In this document: one piece after another, positions 9,603-17,861 of the stretch | Layout of the letters: every line of letters begins with the position of its first letter | Position numbering within the stretch: the first letter of the stretch is position 1 | Source of the DNA: Campylobacterales bacterium | GTDB lineage: Bacteria; Campylobacterota; Campylobacteria; Campylobacterales; JALSKU01 | Assembly: GCA_027065125.1 (NCBI GenBank) | Contig: JAMOOV010000050.1 | Location: forward strand, 1 to 55,305 | Direction of reading: 5' to 3' | Length of the DNA stretch: 55,305 nt | The notes under the pieces: generated by a model | What the model was told of the DNA's origin: nothing | The model's database searches: none | The model's input: the letters and a program-made list of their open reading frames with translations, nothing else | Translations under genes and position numbers: made by a program

Positions 9603-9608
9603 TATAAT
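9603..9608 (+). promoter_or_regulatory. Candidate -10 box for the fapA-ruvA-ddl operon
   Basis: TATAAT at 9603-9608 lies 23 bases before the TTG start at 9632, in the AT-rich divergent region shared with murJ (9544-9631). No clear -35 is visible, as is usual in Campylobacterota. Confidence 0.5.
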
Positions 9609-9631
9609 AATGCTTAAAAAAAGGTGTTGCT

Positions 9632-11545
9632 TTGAGTCTGTTTGGAAAAGCCAAGGAAGAAAAAAAACATATTGAAAAAGAGAAGCAAAAAGAATTTCAA
9701 AATATTATTGTAGATACTGAAAATGTAAATATAGAGCTTAAAAGTATTTCCTCTGTAAAAAATATCCCTCTTAATAAATTAGATTTTTCTATCATATCTT
9801 TCAAAAGTGTTTTTAAGACTCATAAAGATGATGAATGGATGGAAATCAACAAAGAAAATATATTTCAATTTAGAGATGAAGATTTTTTACTTAATGAGGA
9901 GTTGCAAATCAAGCAACAGTATAAAGTAGAAATTTTTATGAAAAACAAGGAAGGTAAACCTCCCCTTGAGATAATTTTGGGTGGAAATAAATACTTAACA
10001 AAAGTTGTTTCCACAGTTAAAAAAAATCTTGATATCAAATATAGTAGTAAATTAAAAAGTTATATATTGGAGCAAATAAATAAAAGATTGGTAAAACAAT
10101 CAATGTTTATCTCTATTTTTCAAAGTGAAACCAAAAAAGAAATTGATAAAATAGTATCAAAAATTAGAGTGAATGGATTTCTTGAAGAAGACTTTAACTT
10201 TGTGGTTTGCAAATGTGTAGATCCTATCAGATCTATTGATGATAATTTGATATTTCATTACAAAAAAAATATAAATAAAAAAGATACACAAGGTAGGATA
10301 GATTATTCAAAAAGAGGCTATATCCAGGCCGTAAAAGAAGGTGATATAATCATAGAATATATCAAAGCTAAGCCGGGTAGAAATGGCAGAAATTGTAAAG
10401 GTGAATTTTTAAAAGTCAAAGAGCCCAAACAAAGATATAGTATAGATTTTAGTATTAGTGAAAATATAGAGAAAAAAGAGGATGATGATAAGATTATTTT
10501 TGTCGCCAAAAAAGATGGATATGTCAATAAAGAGGGTGATAAGTATGATATAAATGATAAAATGGAACTTGATGAGATATCATTTAAAACAACAGGTTCA
10601 ATTGAGGCAAATATGGAATCTAATGTAAAAATCAATATCAAAGAGAGCGATATTTTAAAAGATGCCATAGGACCCGGTATGAATGTAGAAACAACCGAGA
10701 TAAAAGTAGAAGGAAATATCGGAAGTGGTGCAATTGTAAAAGCAAAAAAAGCTGAAATAGGAGGACAAACACACAAAACAGCTAAAATATATGCTGATGA
10801 TTTAACGGCAACTGTACATAGAGGATATGCAGAGGGAGAAAAAATTACAGTTAAAAGGCTTGAGGGTGGAAAAATTAATGCAAAAATTGCGAAAATAGAT
10901 CAAGCAATTGGAGGAGAAATTATCGCAGAAAAAATTTTTATTAAACAGTTAGTATCAAATGTTACAATGATTGCTTCTAATTTGATTGAAATTTCTGAAT
11001 TAAAAGGAACAAATAATAAATTTATCATTGATCCATCTCTTGTGCTTGGTTTTCATGAAAAAATAGAAGAGTTAAATAAAAAATTAAAAAAAATAGAAAC
11101 AATGATACATTTTACTAAAAAAAGCATTAAAGAGAAAAAATTAATTATAGAAAAAAATAGAGAACCGGCAGAAATGGTAAAAGAGAGGATATTGGAGTTA
11201 AAAAAGATGGGGCGAGAACCTGCAAAAACTCTTTTGAAAAAAATTAGAGATTTTCAACAAATGATAAAATCATATAATGAAACAATAAAACAGTATAAAA
11301 AAGAGCAGAGCGAAAAAGATGAAATAAAAAAAGAGATAGAGAGCATACAATCATCTATCTTAAATGCAAAGATTATAAATCACTCTCTTTGGACTGAATA
11401 TAATGAGATAAAGTTTGTCTTACTTTCTCCTAAAATTGAAGTGGTGCATACTACGAAAGAGGGTGAAATTGCTAAAGTTATTACACTTAAAGAGATAGAA
11501 GATGGCAAATATAACATTTCAAGAAAAAATGAGTTTGATAGCTGA
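9632..11545 (+). CDS. FapA / DUF342 family protein
   Basis: A 637-residue cytoplasmic-looking protein of the DUF342 (FapA) family. The conserved N-terminal part includes the GDIIIEYIKAKPGRNGRNCKGE segment near residues 237-257, then a glycine-rich repeated beta-helix region (KVEGNIGSGAIVKAKKAEIGG, HRGYAEGEKITVKRLEGGKI), and a long Lys/Glu coiled coil from about residue 475 to 590. In other bacteria FapA-type proteins affect flagellar assembly or act as polar scaffolds; the role here is not shown. The start is a TTG with AAAAAGGTG upstream. Its stop overlaps the ruvA start by one base (TGATG). No flagellar gene is adjacent. Confidence 0.82.
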   Translation: MSLFGKAKEEKKHIEKEKQKEFQNIIVDTENVNIELKSISSVKNIPLNKLDFSIISFKSVFKTHKDDEWMEINKENIFQFRDEDFLLNEELQIKQQYKVEIFMKNKEGKPPLEIILGGNKYLTKVVSTVKKNLDIKYSSKLKSYILEQINKRLVKQSMFISIFQSETKKEIDKIVSKIRVNGFLEEDFNFVVCKCVDPIRSIDDNLIFHYKKNINKKDTQGRIDYSKRGYIQAVKEGDIIIEYIKAKPGRNGRNCKGEFLKVKEPKQRYSIDFSISENIEKKEDDDKIIFVAKKDGYVNKEGDKYDINDKMELDEISFKTTGSIEANMESNVKINIKESDILKDAIGPGMNVETTEIKVEGNIGSGAIVKAKKAEIGGQTHKTAKIYADDLTATVHRGYAEGEKITVKRLEGGKINAKIAKIDQAIGGEIIAEKIFIKQLVSNVTMIASNLIEISELKGTNNKFIIDPSLVLGFHEKIEELNKKLKKIETMIHFTKKSIKEKKLIIEKNREPAEMVKERILELKKMGREPAKTLLKKIRDFQQMIKSYNETIKQYKKEQSEKDEIKKEIESIQSSILNAKIINHSLWTEYNEIKFVLLSPKIEVVHTTKEGEIAKVITLKEIEDGKYNISRKNEFDS

Positions 11546-12096
11546 TGATAGTAGCTATTGAGGGCGAAGTTGTTAAAAAAGAGCCTACAGTTATATACTT
11601 AAAAACCTATGGTATAACAAGAGCGATTAATGTTTCTTTAAATTGTAGTTCAAAAATAGAAGGACAAAATATATCTCTTTATATTACACAAATCATAAAA
11701 GAGGATAGTGATAATCTTTACGGATTTCTTGACATGCAAGAAAAGTTTATGTTTGATAAAGTGATAAAGATAAATGGCATAGGACCAAGCACGGCTCTTG
11801 CTATATGTTCGACCTTTACACCTGAGGTTTTTGCGAAAATTATTGCTTCAAATGATGTGGGAAGTATCAAAATGGTTCCGGGTATTGGTCCTAAAACCGC
11901 AAAAAGAGTGCTTGTAGAGTTGAGCGACTTTTCTCTTGGTACTTTTGACAGCAGAGAGGATAAAGCTTTTGTCGAAGCTTCCCAAGCTTTACAGAGTCTA
12001 GGCTTCAAGAAAGAGAGTATAAACAAAATTCTTTCAAGCTGCACTTCAAAAGATACTCCGTCTCTTATAAAAGAGGCACTTAAAAAATTAAGTTAG
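11545..12096 (+). CDS. ruvA: Holliday junction DNA helicase subunit RuvA
   Basis: A 183-residue RuvA. It has an N-terminal OB-fold (MIVAIEGEVVKKEPT), two helix-hairpin-helix motifs (INGIGPSTALAI and VPGIGPKTAKRVLVEL) around residues 75-130, and the short C-terminal domain that contacts RuvB (ALQSLGFKKESINKIL). It binds four-way junctions as a tetramer and loads RuvB for branch migration. It begins by a one-base overlap with the FapA-like gene and is 11 bases before ddl. ruvB is not in the window. Confidence 0.96.
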   Translation: MIVAIEGEVVKKEPTVIYLKTYGITRAINVSLNCSSKIEGQNISLYITQIIKEDSDNLYGFLDMQEKFMFDKVIKINGIGPSTALAICSTFTPEVFAKIIASNDVGSIKMVPGIGPKTAKRVLVELSDFSLGTFDSREDKAFVEASQALQSLGFKKESINKILSSCTSKDTPSLIKEALKKLS

Positions 12097-12107
12097 ATTG
12101 GATATAC

Positions 12108-13148
12108 ATGAGTAGATATGCGATAATATTCGGCGGAGAGAGCTATGAACATGAGATAAGCATAGTTAGTGCTATAACTATAAAAGATGTTTTAAAAAGT
12201 GATTTGGTTTTTATATTTTGTGACGATAGGCATACTTTTTACCTGATAAATGAAAAAGATATGAAAGCTAAATATTTTAGCTCTATGGGATATAAAAAAA
12301 GCAAAGAGTTGTCTCTAAAAAAAGGTGGCTTTTACAAAAAAACTTTTTTAAAAGAGAAGATTGTAGAGTTTGATATAGCTATCAATTTGATACATGGAAA
12401 AGATGGCGAGGACGGTACGATATCCTCTTTGCTTGATTTTTACGATATCTCATATATAGGTCCAAGGGTAGAAGGGTGCTGTATCAGTTACGACAAGCAC
12501 TTTACAAAGCTATATGCAAAAAGTAAAAATGTAGATATATTGCCTTATGAGATACTAAATAAAAGCTCCGATAGGGTTATAGATATGGATTATCCTATCA
12601 TTATAAAACCTTTAAGGCTAGGAAGTTCTATCGGGCTTAGTGTGGTAAAAGATGAAAAAGAGTTGGACTATTCTCTTGATGTAGCCTTTGAATTTGATGA
12701 CGATGTGCTTATTGAACCGTATTATGAAAATATCAAAGAGTATAATATAGCAGGTATCAAGTCTAAAAACGGATATATCTTTTCAATGATAGAGGAGCCT
12801 AAAAAAAGCGGTATTTTGGACTTTGATAAAAAGTATCTTGACTTTTCAAGAAGCGAAGGGGCATCAAAAGCTGTTTTATCCGAAGAGATGAAAGAGAAGA
12901 TATATAGCTCATTTAAAAGAGTATATGGAGAACTTTTTAACGGAGCTATTATGAGGTGTGATTTTTTCATTAAAGATGATACCATATACCTAAATGAGAT
13001 AAATCCGGTTCCCGGAAGTCTTGCAAATTATTTGTTTGAAGATTTTAATGCCATTGTAGAAGAGATTTCATTAAATTTGCCTAAAAAAAGAAAAATTTCA
13101 GTAGGTTATCGATATATAAACTCTATAAATGTCGCAAAAGGAAAATAA
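12108..13148 (+). CDS. ddl: D-alanine--D-alanine ligase
   Basis: A 346-residue ATP-grasp ligase. The N-terminus has the FGGESYEHEISIVSA motif typical of Ddl, followed by the LIHGKDGEDGTISSLLDFYDI segment, the IIKPLRLGSSIGLSVV ATP loop, and the metal-binding end YLNEINPVPGSLANYLF. It joins two D-alanines with ATP hydrolysis; MurF, encoded downstream, adds the dipeptide to the UDP-muramyl tripeptide. It follows ruvA closely. A new promoter appears in the 52-base gap after it. Confidence 0.96.
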   Translation: MSRYAIIFGGESYEHEISIVSAITIKDVLKSDLVFIFCDDRHTFYLINEKDMKAKYFSSMGYKKSKELSLKKGGFYKKTFLKEKIVEFDIAINLIHGKDGEDGTISSLLDFYDISYIGPRVEGCCISYDKHFTKLYAKSKNVDILPYEILNKSSDRVIDMDYPIIIKPLRLGSSIGLSVVKDEKELDYSLDVAFEFDDDVLIEPYYENIKEYNIAGIKSKNGYIFSMIEEPKKSGILDFDKKYLDFSRSEGASKAVLSEEMKEKIYSSFKRVYGELFNGAIMRCDFFIKDDTIYLNEINPVPGSLANYLFEDFNAIVEEISLNLPKKRKISVGYRYINSINVAKGK

Positions 13149-13153
13149 TTTGT

Positions 13154-13159
13154 TATAAT
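13154..13159 (+). promoter_or_regulatory. Candidate -10 box for the Phd-like / hydrolase / murF operon
   Basis: TATAAT at 13154-13159 follows a T-rich run (TTTGT). It starts 6 bases after the ddl stop and 47 bases before the ATG at 13201, so the downstream genes have a probable promoter of their own. Confidence 0.5.
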
Positions 13160-13170
13160 AGATATAAAAA

Positions 13171-13188
13171 TATATAAAATTTTATATA
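13171..13188. promoter_or_regulatory. Perfect 18-bp palindrome, candidate autoregulatory operator
   Basis: TATATAAAATTTTATATA is a perfect inverted repeat lying 11 bases after the -10 hexamer and ending just before the ribosome site (AAAAAGG) of the Phd/YefM-like gene. Antitoxins of that family commonly repress their own promoter by binding short AT-rich palindromes. In such AT-rich DNA a palindrome of this length is less rare than usual, so function is inferred. Confidence 0.5.
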
Positions 13189-13200
13189 AAAAGGTTTATT

Positions 13201-13425
13201 ATGGCAACCCTATATGATAAAAATGAAATTTATACTGCAACAGAGGTGGTAAGAAAATTTAGTTCAATATTGAAAAAAATCATAAATAAAGAACAAAAGA
13301 GGGCAGTTATCGTAAAAAATAATAGATTTGAAGCAGTTATTTTACATATTGATGAATATGAAAAATTTAAAGATGCTTATGATATTTTACAAAAAATATA
13401 TGAGCAAAAATTGATAAAATCATAA
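13201..13425 (+). CDS. Phd/YefM-like antitoxin-family protein without an adjacent toxin
   Basis: A 74-residue protein. The pattern TATEVVRKFSSILKKI...KRAVIVKNNRFEAVILHIDEYEKF matches the N-terminal DNA-binding/dimerisation fold of Phd/YefM antitoxins, including the conserved VIxxNxxxxAVxL strand region; the C-terminal toxin-binding tail is short (about 20 residues, helical, charged). The next gene starts 13 bases later and is an alpha/beta hydrolase, not a known toxin. From memory, a small gene occupies the same place between ddl and a hydrolase in C. jejuni. It may be a stand-alone regulator of the operon that leads to murF. Confidence 0.72.
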   Translation: MATLYDKNEIYTATEVVRKFSSILKKIINKEQKRAVIVKNNRFEAVILHIDEYEKFKDAYDILQKIYEQKLIKS

Positions 13426-13438
13426 ACAGGGGTTTCTT

Positions 13439-14170
13439 GTGGCAATAAAAGAGATATTTTATAACGATAAAAATTTCAAGATAAGTTATGAAATAGTAAA
13501 TCAAGGTAAACTGGTAGATATTATCATTCTTCATGGCTGGGGCAGCAATAAAGAGATTATGAAGCAAGCTTTTAGTGCATACTTGCAAGGTTTTAGACAT
13601 ATATATGTGGATTTGCCGGGTTTTGGAAATAGTAGCAATGATGCCATACTTGATAGTTTTGATTATGCTAAAATCCTAAATATATTTTTGAGCGATAAAA
13701 AGATAAAAAAAGATATTATTGTAGGACACTCTTTTGGTGGAAAAATTGCCACTTTGCTTGATCCCAATTTGTTGGTACTCTTAAGCAGTGCCGGTATAGT
13801 TGCAAAAAAACCTTTGTCCATTAAACTAAAAATTTCTCTTTTTAAATTTTTAAAAAATATCGGACTTGGAAAATTTTATAAATATTTTGCTTCTAAAGAT
13901 GTCGAAAACCTAAGTCAAAATATGTATGAAACTTTTAAAAAAGTTGTAAATGAGGATTTTATTACTATTTTTAAAAAATTTAAAAAAGATGCTTTAATTT
14001 TTTGGGGAAAAGAGGATACCGCAACACCATTGTCATCTGGCAAAGAGATAAGTAAGCTTATTAAAAACAGCCGATTTTATGTACTCGACGGAGATCATTT
14101 CTTCTTTTTAAAACATTCGAAGTTTATATCCGATAAAATTTTAGAATTTCCTTTTAAAAACTCTTTGTAG
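13439..14170 (+). CDS. Alpha/beta-fold hydrolase
   Basis: A 243-residue protein with a GTG start after an AGGGG ribosome site. It has the oxyanion-hole segment ILHGWGSNKEI near residue 30-40, the nucleophile elbow GHSFGG (Ser about 97), an acid in FWGKEDTATPL and a C-terminal His in LDGDHFFFL: a complete Ser-Asp-His set in family order. The substrate is unknown; esterase, lipase and peptidase activities are all possible. There is no signal peptide, so it is cytoplasmic. It lies between the Phd-like gene and murF, 8 bases before murF, so a link to envelope metabolism is suggested by position only. Confidence 0.85.
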   Translation: MAIKEIFYNDKNFKISYEIVNQGKLVDIIILHGWGSNKEIMKQAFSAYLQGFRHIYVDLPGFGNSSNDAILDSFDYAKILNIFLSDKKIKKDIIVGHSFGGKIATLLDPNLLVLLSSAGIVAKKPLSIKLKISLFKFLKNIGLGKFYKYFASKDVENLSQNMYETFKKVVNEDFITIFKKFKKDALIFWGKEDTATPLSSGKEISKLIKNSRFYVLDGDHFFFLKHSKFISDKILEFPFKNSL

Positions 14171-14178
14171 GAGCATAA

Positions 14179-15621
14179 ATGTATCTAAAGATTTTTGAAT
14201 TGCTTTCGCATATCATTTTTACACTCTCTCTTGGATGGTATATCATGACCAATCTGCAATGGTATAACTATAAACTTGATAGAGTTGTTTTTAAGCATAA
14301 AAAGCCGTTATGGCATATTTTTATGTTTATAGTTCCTGTGTTTGCCTACTATTTAACAGGAGTTTATTTTTGGATATACTTTTATTTTGCACTTTTGCCT
14401 ACCTATTATATATGGCAAAGAAAACTTGATAAGAAACTTGTATTTACAGATAGAGTAAAAAGATTTTTTCTGTTTTTAACTATTGCTATTATTTTTCAAG
14501 ATACTCTCTGTTTTATTACAAATAAGTGTTATATGCTTGGAGTTATACTCCCTTTGGCGGTAGCTTTGTCGGTGGGTTATCTATTTGAAAAGATACTTTT
14601 TGAGGGCTTTAAAAAAGAGGCGAGAAAAAAGTTAAAAAGTATAAAAGATATAAAGATAGTAGCTATCACTGCAAGTTACGGTAAAACAAGTATAAAAAAT
14701 TTTCTATACCAAATAATTTCATCAAAATACAATGCCTACATGACACCCAAAAGTGTAAACACTGAAGCCGGTATAGTCAAGGATATAAACACCTCTTTGC
14801 CGAACAATACGGAAGTTTATATAGCCGAAGCCGGAGCGAGAGAGAAGGGTGATATAAAAAAGATAGTGGATATCTTGCAAAACCACTATGCCATAGTGGG
14901 AAAGATAGGACCGGCACATATAGAGTATTTTAAAACGATTGAAAATATAAGAGATACAAAGATGGAGATCGTAGACAGTCCTCATCTTATAAAAGCTTTC
15001 GTATACAAATCGGCAAATGTAAAACCAAACGACAAAGTAAAGGTATTTGGAGATGAGATAAGAAATGTAAACTCTACACTTAAGGGACTATCCTTTGAGC
15101 TTGAGATAGATGGAAAGTTGCATGGCTTTAAAGCTAAAAATATCCTTGGAGAGTTCAATGCTATCAATATAACGGCGGCGATCTTTATGGCTTTGGAGCT
15201 TGGCTTGGATATGGATGAGATAAAAAGAAAAGTTTTGCACCTAAAGCAGGTGGAGCATAGACTCCAAAAGATAGAAGCGGGCGGAAAATTTATCATAGAC
15301 GATAGCTACAACGGCAATCTTGAGGGCATGATAGGCTCATATGAGCTTGTCTCAAGCTATGAAGGAAGAAAAGTTATCATAACTCCGGGTATCATGGAGA
15401 GTACCAAAGAGGCAAATGAAACTTTGGCTAAAAAGATAGATGAAGTTTTTGACCTTTGTATCATTACCGGCAAGGTAAACAGTATGATACTCTTTGACAA
15501 TATCAAAAAGTGCAAAAAACTTCCCCTAACCGATAAAGATAAGCTTCAAGAGCTATTGGCGAAAGAGACGAAAGAGGGGGATTTGATACTCTTTTCCAAT
15601 GATGCTCCGTCGTTTTTGTGA
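14179..15621 (+). CDS. murF: UDP-N-acetylmuramoyl-tripeptide--D-alanyl-D-alanine ligase with N-terminal membrane domain
   Basis: A 480-residue protein. The first about 145 residues contain several hydrophobic helices (for example IFTLSLGWYIM, IFMFIVPVFAYYL, FLFLTIAIIFQDT, LGVILPLAVALSVG), unlike E. coli MurF, which is soluble. The ligase part starts near residue 155 with a P-loop reading ITASYGKTSIKNF at about 160; the usual form is GSxGKTT, so Ser replaces the second Thr. Then come NTEAGIV, AEAGAREKGDI and the C-terminal QVEHRLQKI and IDDSYNGN motifs of Mur ligases. It adds D-Ala-D-Ala, made by Ddl, to the UDP-MurNAc tripeptide. Its end overlaps the earliest possible start of the next frame; the next gene's chosen start follows 1 base after the stop. 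Confidence 0.9.
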   Translation: MYLKIFELLSHIIFTLSLGWYIMTNLQWYNYKLDRVVFKHKKPLWHIFMFIVPVFAYYLTGVYFWIYFYFALLPTYYIWQRKLDKKLVFTDRVKRFFLFLTIAIIFQDTLCFITNKCYMLGVILPLAVALSVGYLFEKILFEGFKKEARKKLKSIKDIKIVAITASYGKTSIKNFLYQIISSKYNAYMTPKSVNTEAGIVKDINTSLPNNTEVYIAEAGAREKGDIKKIVDILQNHYAIVGKIGPAHIEYFKTIENIRDTKMEIVDSPHLIKAFVYKSANVKPNDKVKVFGDEIRNVNSTLKGLSFELEIDGKLHGFKAKNILGEFNAINITAAIFMALELGLDMDEIKRKVLHLKQVEHRLQKIEAGGKFIIDDSYNGNLEGMIGSYELVSSYEGRKVIITPGIMESTKEANETLAKKIDEVFDLCIITGKVNSMILFDNIKKCKKLPLTDKDKLQELLAKETKEGDLILFSNDAPSFL

Positions 15622-15622
15622 T

Positions 15623-17131
15623 ATGGATATAGTTCTTCTTGGTATCAATGCCAGATACTCACACACCTCTCTCGGACTTAGATATATAAGAGCCAATCTA
15701 AAAGAGTTAAAAGATCGCTCCATTATTGTAGAGAGAACGATAAACGAGGATATCTACTCCATAGTAGAGGAGGTGTTGGCTTATAAACCCGCTATCGTAG
15801 GTATCGGGACATATATCTGGAATGCTTTGTCGGTAAAAAGGGTGTGTGAAGTCATCAAGAAAGTCTCTCCCGAAACATTTGTGATACTCGGCGGTCCGGA
15901 AGTGAGCCATTTTCCTTTGAGGGTGGACTTTGGCTATGCAAATTACATCATAGCGGGTGAGGGTGAAGTGAGCTTTTATGAGAGCTCTAAAGCGATACTT
16001 TCAGGCAACCCGCCCAAAGATAAGTTTATACGATCGATGCCGGTGGATGTCAAGAGTATAAAACTACCCTATGATGAATATACCAAAGAGGATATTGCTC
16101 ATAGATATATCTATGTGGAGAGTAGCAGAGGGTGTCCTTTTAGCTGCGAATTTTGTCTGAGTGCTGTCGATAAAGGTGTTCGCTACTTTAACCTTGAGTT
16201 GATACTAAAGGAGTTTGAAAAGCTTTGGGATAGGGGAGTTAGACGGTTTAAATTTATAGATAGGACTTTTAACCTAAATATCAAATTTGCCCTAAAGTTA
16301 CTTGAGTTTTTTCTCTCCAAAGATGAGCCGTACTCTTTGCATTTTGAAGTGGTACCGGATAACTTTCCAAATAGACTTAAAGAGAAGCTAAAGCTCTTTC
16401 CCGCAGGCTCTTTGCAACTTGAGATAGGACTTCAAAGCTTGGATGAAAAGATACTCTCCAACATCAATAGAAAGATGAATATAGAAAAGACCAAAGCCAA
16501 TATAGCCTTTTTGGAGAGCCAAACACATGCACACTTGCACCTTGACTTAATAATAGGCTTACCCGGAGAGAGCTTAGATGGCTTTGCGAAAAATCTTAAC
16601 GAATTAAAAAGCATTACAAAAAGCGAGATACAGCTTGGTATTCTAAAAAAGCTTTCAGGTACAACCATATCAAGATGGGATGAAGTTTGCGGAATGATTT
16701 ATAGTGACGAACCTCCCTACGAGATACTTCAAAACGATTTTATATCCTTTGAAAAGATGCAGGAGATGAAGAGATTTGTTAGATTTTGGGATATATTTTA
16801 TAACAGCGGAAATTTTCATAAAACCGTAGAGTATATTTGGCAAAACGATACGGTTTTTGAGTCGTTTTTAGACTTTGCAAGATGGATATACTCTCAAACC
16901 AAGTCCACCTACCAAATATCATTAATGAGGCAAAGCGAACTTATCTTTAACTATTTGACGGACTACAAAAGATTTGATAAAAAGACTATAGCCGACACCA
17001 TCTTAAAAGACATCATAAAAGTAAAAGGGCGAAAAGTTCCCGGATTTTTACACGAGCATCTTGAGCATATACCCAACTTAAAAAGGCTATACTTGGATAA
17101 AGCCAGAAAAAGGCAGATGCTTAGAAGGTAG
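15623..17131 (+). CDS. B12-binding domain radical SAM protein (DUF4080-type)
   Basis: A 502-residue protein. I chose the ATG at 15623 (MDIVLLGINARYSHTSLG) rather than 15599, as the family starts at that strand. The N-terminal about 140 residues form a cobalamin-binding-like Rossmann domain (VILGGPEVSHFP), but no DxHxxG motif for base-off B12 is visible. The radical SAM cluster motif is CPFSCEFC, cysteines near 170, 174 and 177, in SSRGCPFSCEFCLSA. A C-terminal DUF4080-like part follows (HLDLIIGLPGES, then the region to the end). The substrate is unknown. It follows murF by one base, so coupled expression is likely. Confidence 0.85.
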   Translation: MDIVLLGINARYSHTSLGLRYIRANLKELKDRSIIVERTINEDIYSIVEEVLAYKPAIVGIGTYIWNALSVKRVCEVIKKVSPETFVILGGPEVSHFPLRVDFGYANYIIAGEGEVSFYESSKAILSGNPPKDKFIRSMPVDVKSIKLPYDEYTKEDIAHRYIYVESSRGCPFSCEFCLSAVDKGVRYFNLELILKEFEKLWDRGVRRFKFIDRTFNLNIKFALKLLEFFLSKDEPYSLHFEVVPDNFPNRLKEKLKLFPAGSLQLEIGLQSLDEKILSNINRKMNIEKTKANIAFLESQTHAHLHLDLIIGLPGESLDGFAKNLNELKSITKSEIQLGILKKLSGTTISRWDEVCGMIYSDEPPYEILQNDFISFEKMQEMKRFVRFWDIFYNSGNFHKTVEYIWQNDTVFESFLDFARWIYSQTKSTYQISLMRQSELIFNYLTDYKRFDKKTIADTILKDIIKVKGRKVPGFLHEHLEHIPNLKRLYLDKARKRQMLRR

Positions 17132-17208
17132 ATAGAGGTGAAGTATTAAGTTTTAATTTGAGCTGGTAGAATTTAATAATCTTTAAGTCATATTATGTTA
17201 GTTTTATG

Positions 17209-17214
17209 TATAAT
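17209..17214 (+). promoter_or_regulatory. Candidate -10 box for the ComEA-like gene
   Basis: TATAAT at 17209-17214, preceded by TG (TATGTATAAT), lies 24 bases before the GTG start at 17238. A T-rich run lies upstream. Confidence 0.45.
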
Positions 17215-17237
17215 AAAAATATTTAAAGGGATATAGT

Positions 17238-17486
17238 GTGAGGATATTATTAGTTTTGTTTCTATGTTTCGGTTTTATATTTGCTTCAATTGATGTCAAT
17301 AAGGCAAATGAGAAAGATTTTGCATCTTTGAAAGGCATTGGAAATAAAAAAGCTCTCATGATCATTCAGTACAGAAAGACAAACGGATGTTTTAAATCTA
17401 TTGATGATTTGAGAAAAGTAAAAGGTATAGGCAAGAAGATAATAGAGAAAAACAGAGAGGAGCTAACTATCTCGGAGTGTAAATAA
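17238..17486 (+). CDS. Exported ComEA-like helix-hairpin-helix DNA-binding protein
   Basis: An 82-residue protein. A signal peptide (MRILLVLFLCFGFIFA) is followed by a ComEA-type domain: DVNKANEKDFASLKGIGNKKA and the second hairpin LRKVKGIGKKIIEKN, each with the GIG turn that contacts the DNA backbone. ComEA-type proteins bind incoming DNA in the periplasm during natural transformation; small ones like this are common in Campylobacterota. The start is a GTG with AAAGGG upstream. It has its own promoter and no competence gene beside it, so the role in DNA uptake is inferred from the family. Confidence 0.85.
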   Translation: MRILLVLFLCFGFIFASIDVNKANEKDFASLKGIGNKKALMIIQYRKTNGCFKSIDDLRKVKGIGKKIIEKNREELTISECK

Positions 17487-17511
17487 TGCATACTTAAAGA
17501 TTAAGAATAAC

Positions 17512-17530
17512 GAAAGGGTTTCTTTTTTTT
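17512..17530 (+). terminator. Weak candidate terminator after the ComEA-like gene
   Basis: GAAA-GGG-TTTC (17512-17522) is followed at once by a run of eight T. The stem has only four base pairs, so this is a weak intrinsic terminator at best. Confidence 0.3.
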
Positions 17531-17626
17531 GTCTCTATAGCAAAGATTTAGAGAGAATAATTTTATTGGGATTTACTTTCAATAAAGGGAGATTTTGGGT
17601 GAAAAATTAGGAATCGTAAATTTTTG

Positions 17627-17861
17627 CTTGTCGTATCTTTTTATTTTTCAAGTTTCCTTATTTGCTCTTTATACTCTTTAACAACAGCACTCTTATCAAA
17701 TGTTAAAGAAGAATTCTCCAAGAATTGCTTTTTCTACTGTTGTAAATTTTTAAGCAATAAATCATATTTGTTTGCAATTTCATTTAATATCTTTTTGTCT
17801 TCTAAAAGTTCTAAAACTACTTTGGTTTTAAATTTTGCACTAAAGTTTCTTTTTTGCTCAT
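17627..17861 (-). pseudogene. Decayed IS3-family transposase OrfA remnant
   Basis: Read on the minus strand from the ATG at 17861-17859 (GGAG ribosome site upstream), the frame is lost by one missing A in the A-run after codon 2. The shifted frame gives RNFSAKFKTKVVLELLEDKK, then ILNEIANKYDLLLKNLQQ, a stop where relatives have Trp, then KKQFLENSSLTFDKSAVVK and EYKEQIRKLEK followed by a second stop. This is the helix-turn-helix OrfA of IS3-type elements found widely in Campylobacterota. orfB is absent. Three disabling changes in about 78 codons show an old insertion. Confidence 0.85.

Noticed and set aside
10318-10776. Long minus-strand ORFs inside plus-strand genes, such as this 152-codon one in the FapA-like gene
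   Set aside because: Low-complexity Ser/Leu/Ile-rich mirror frames of real coding sequence, with no ribosome site or family match.
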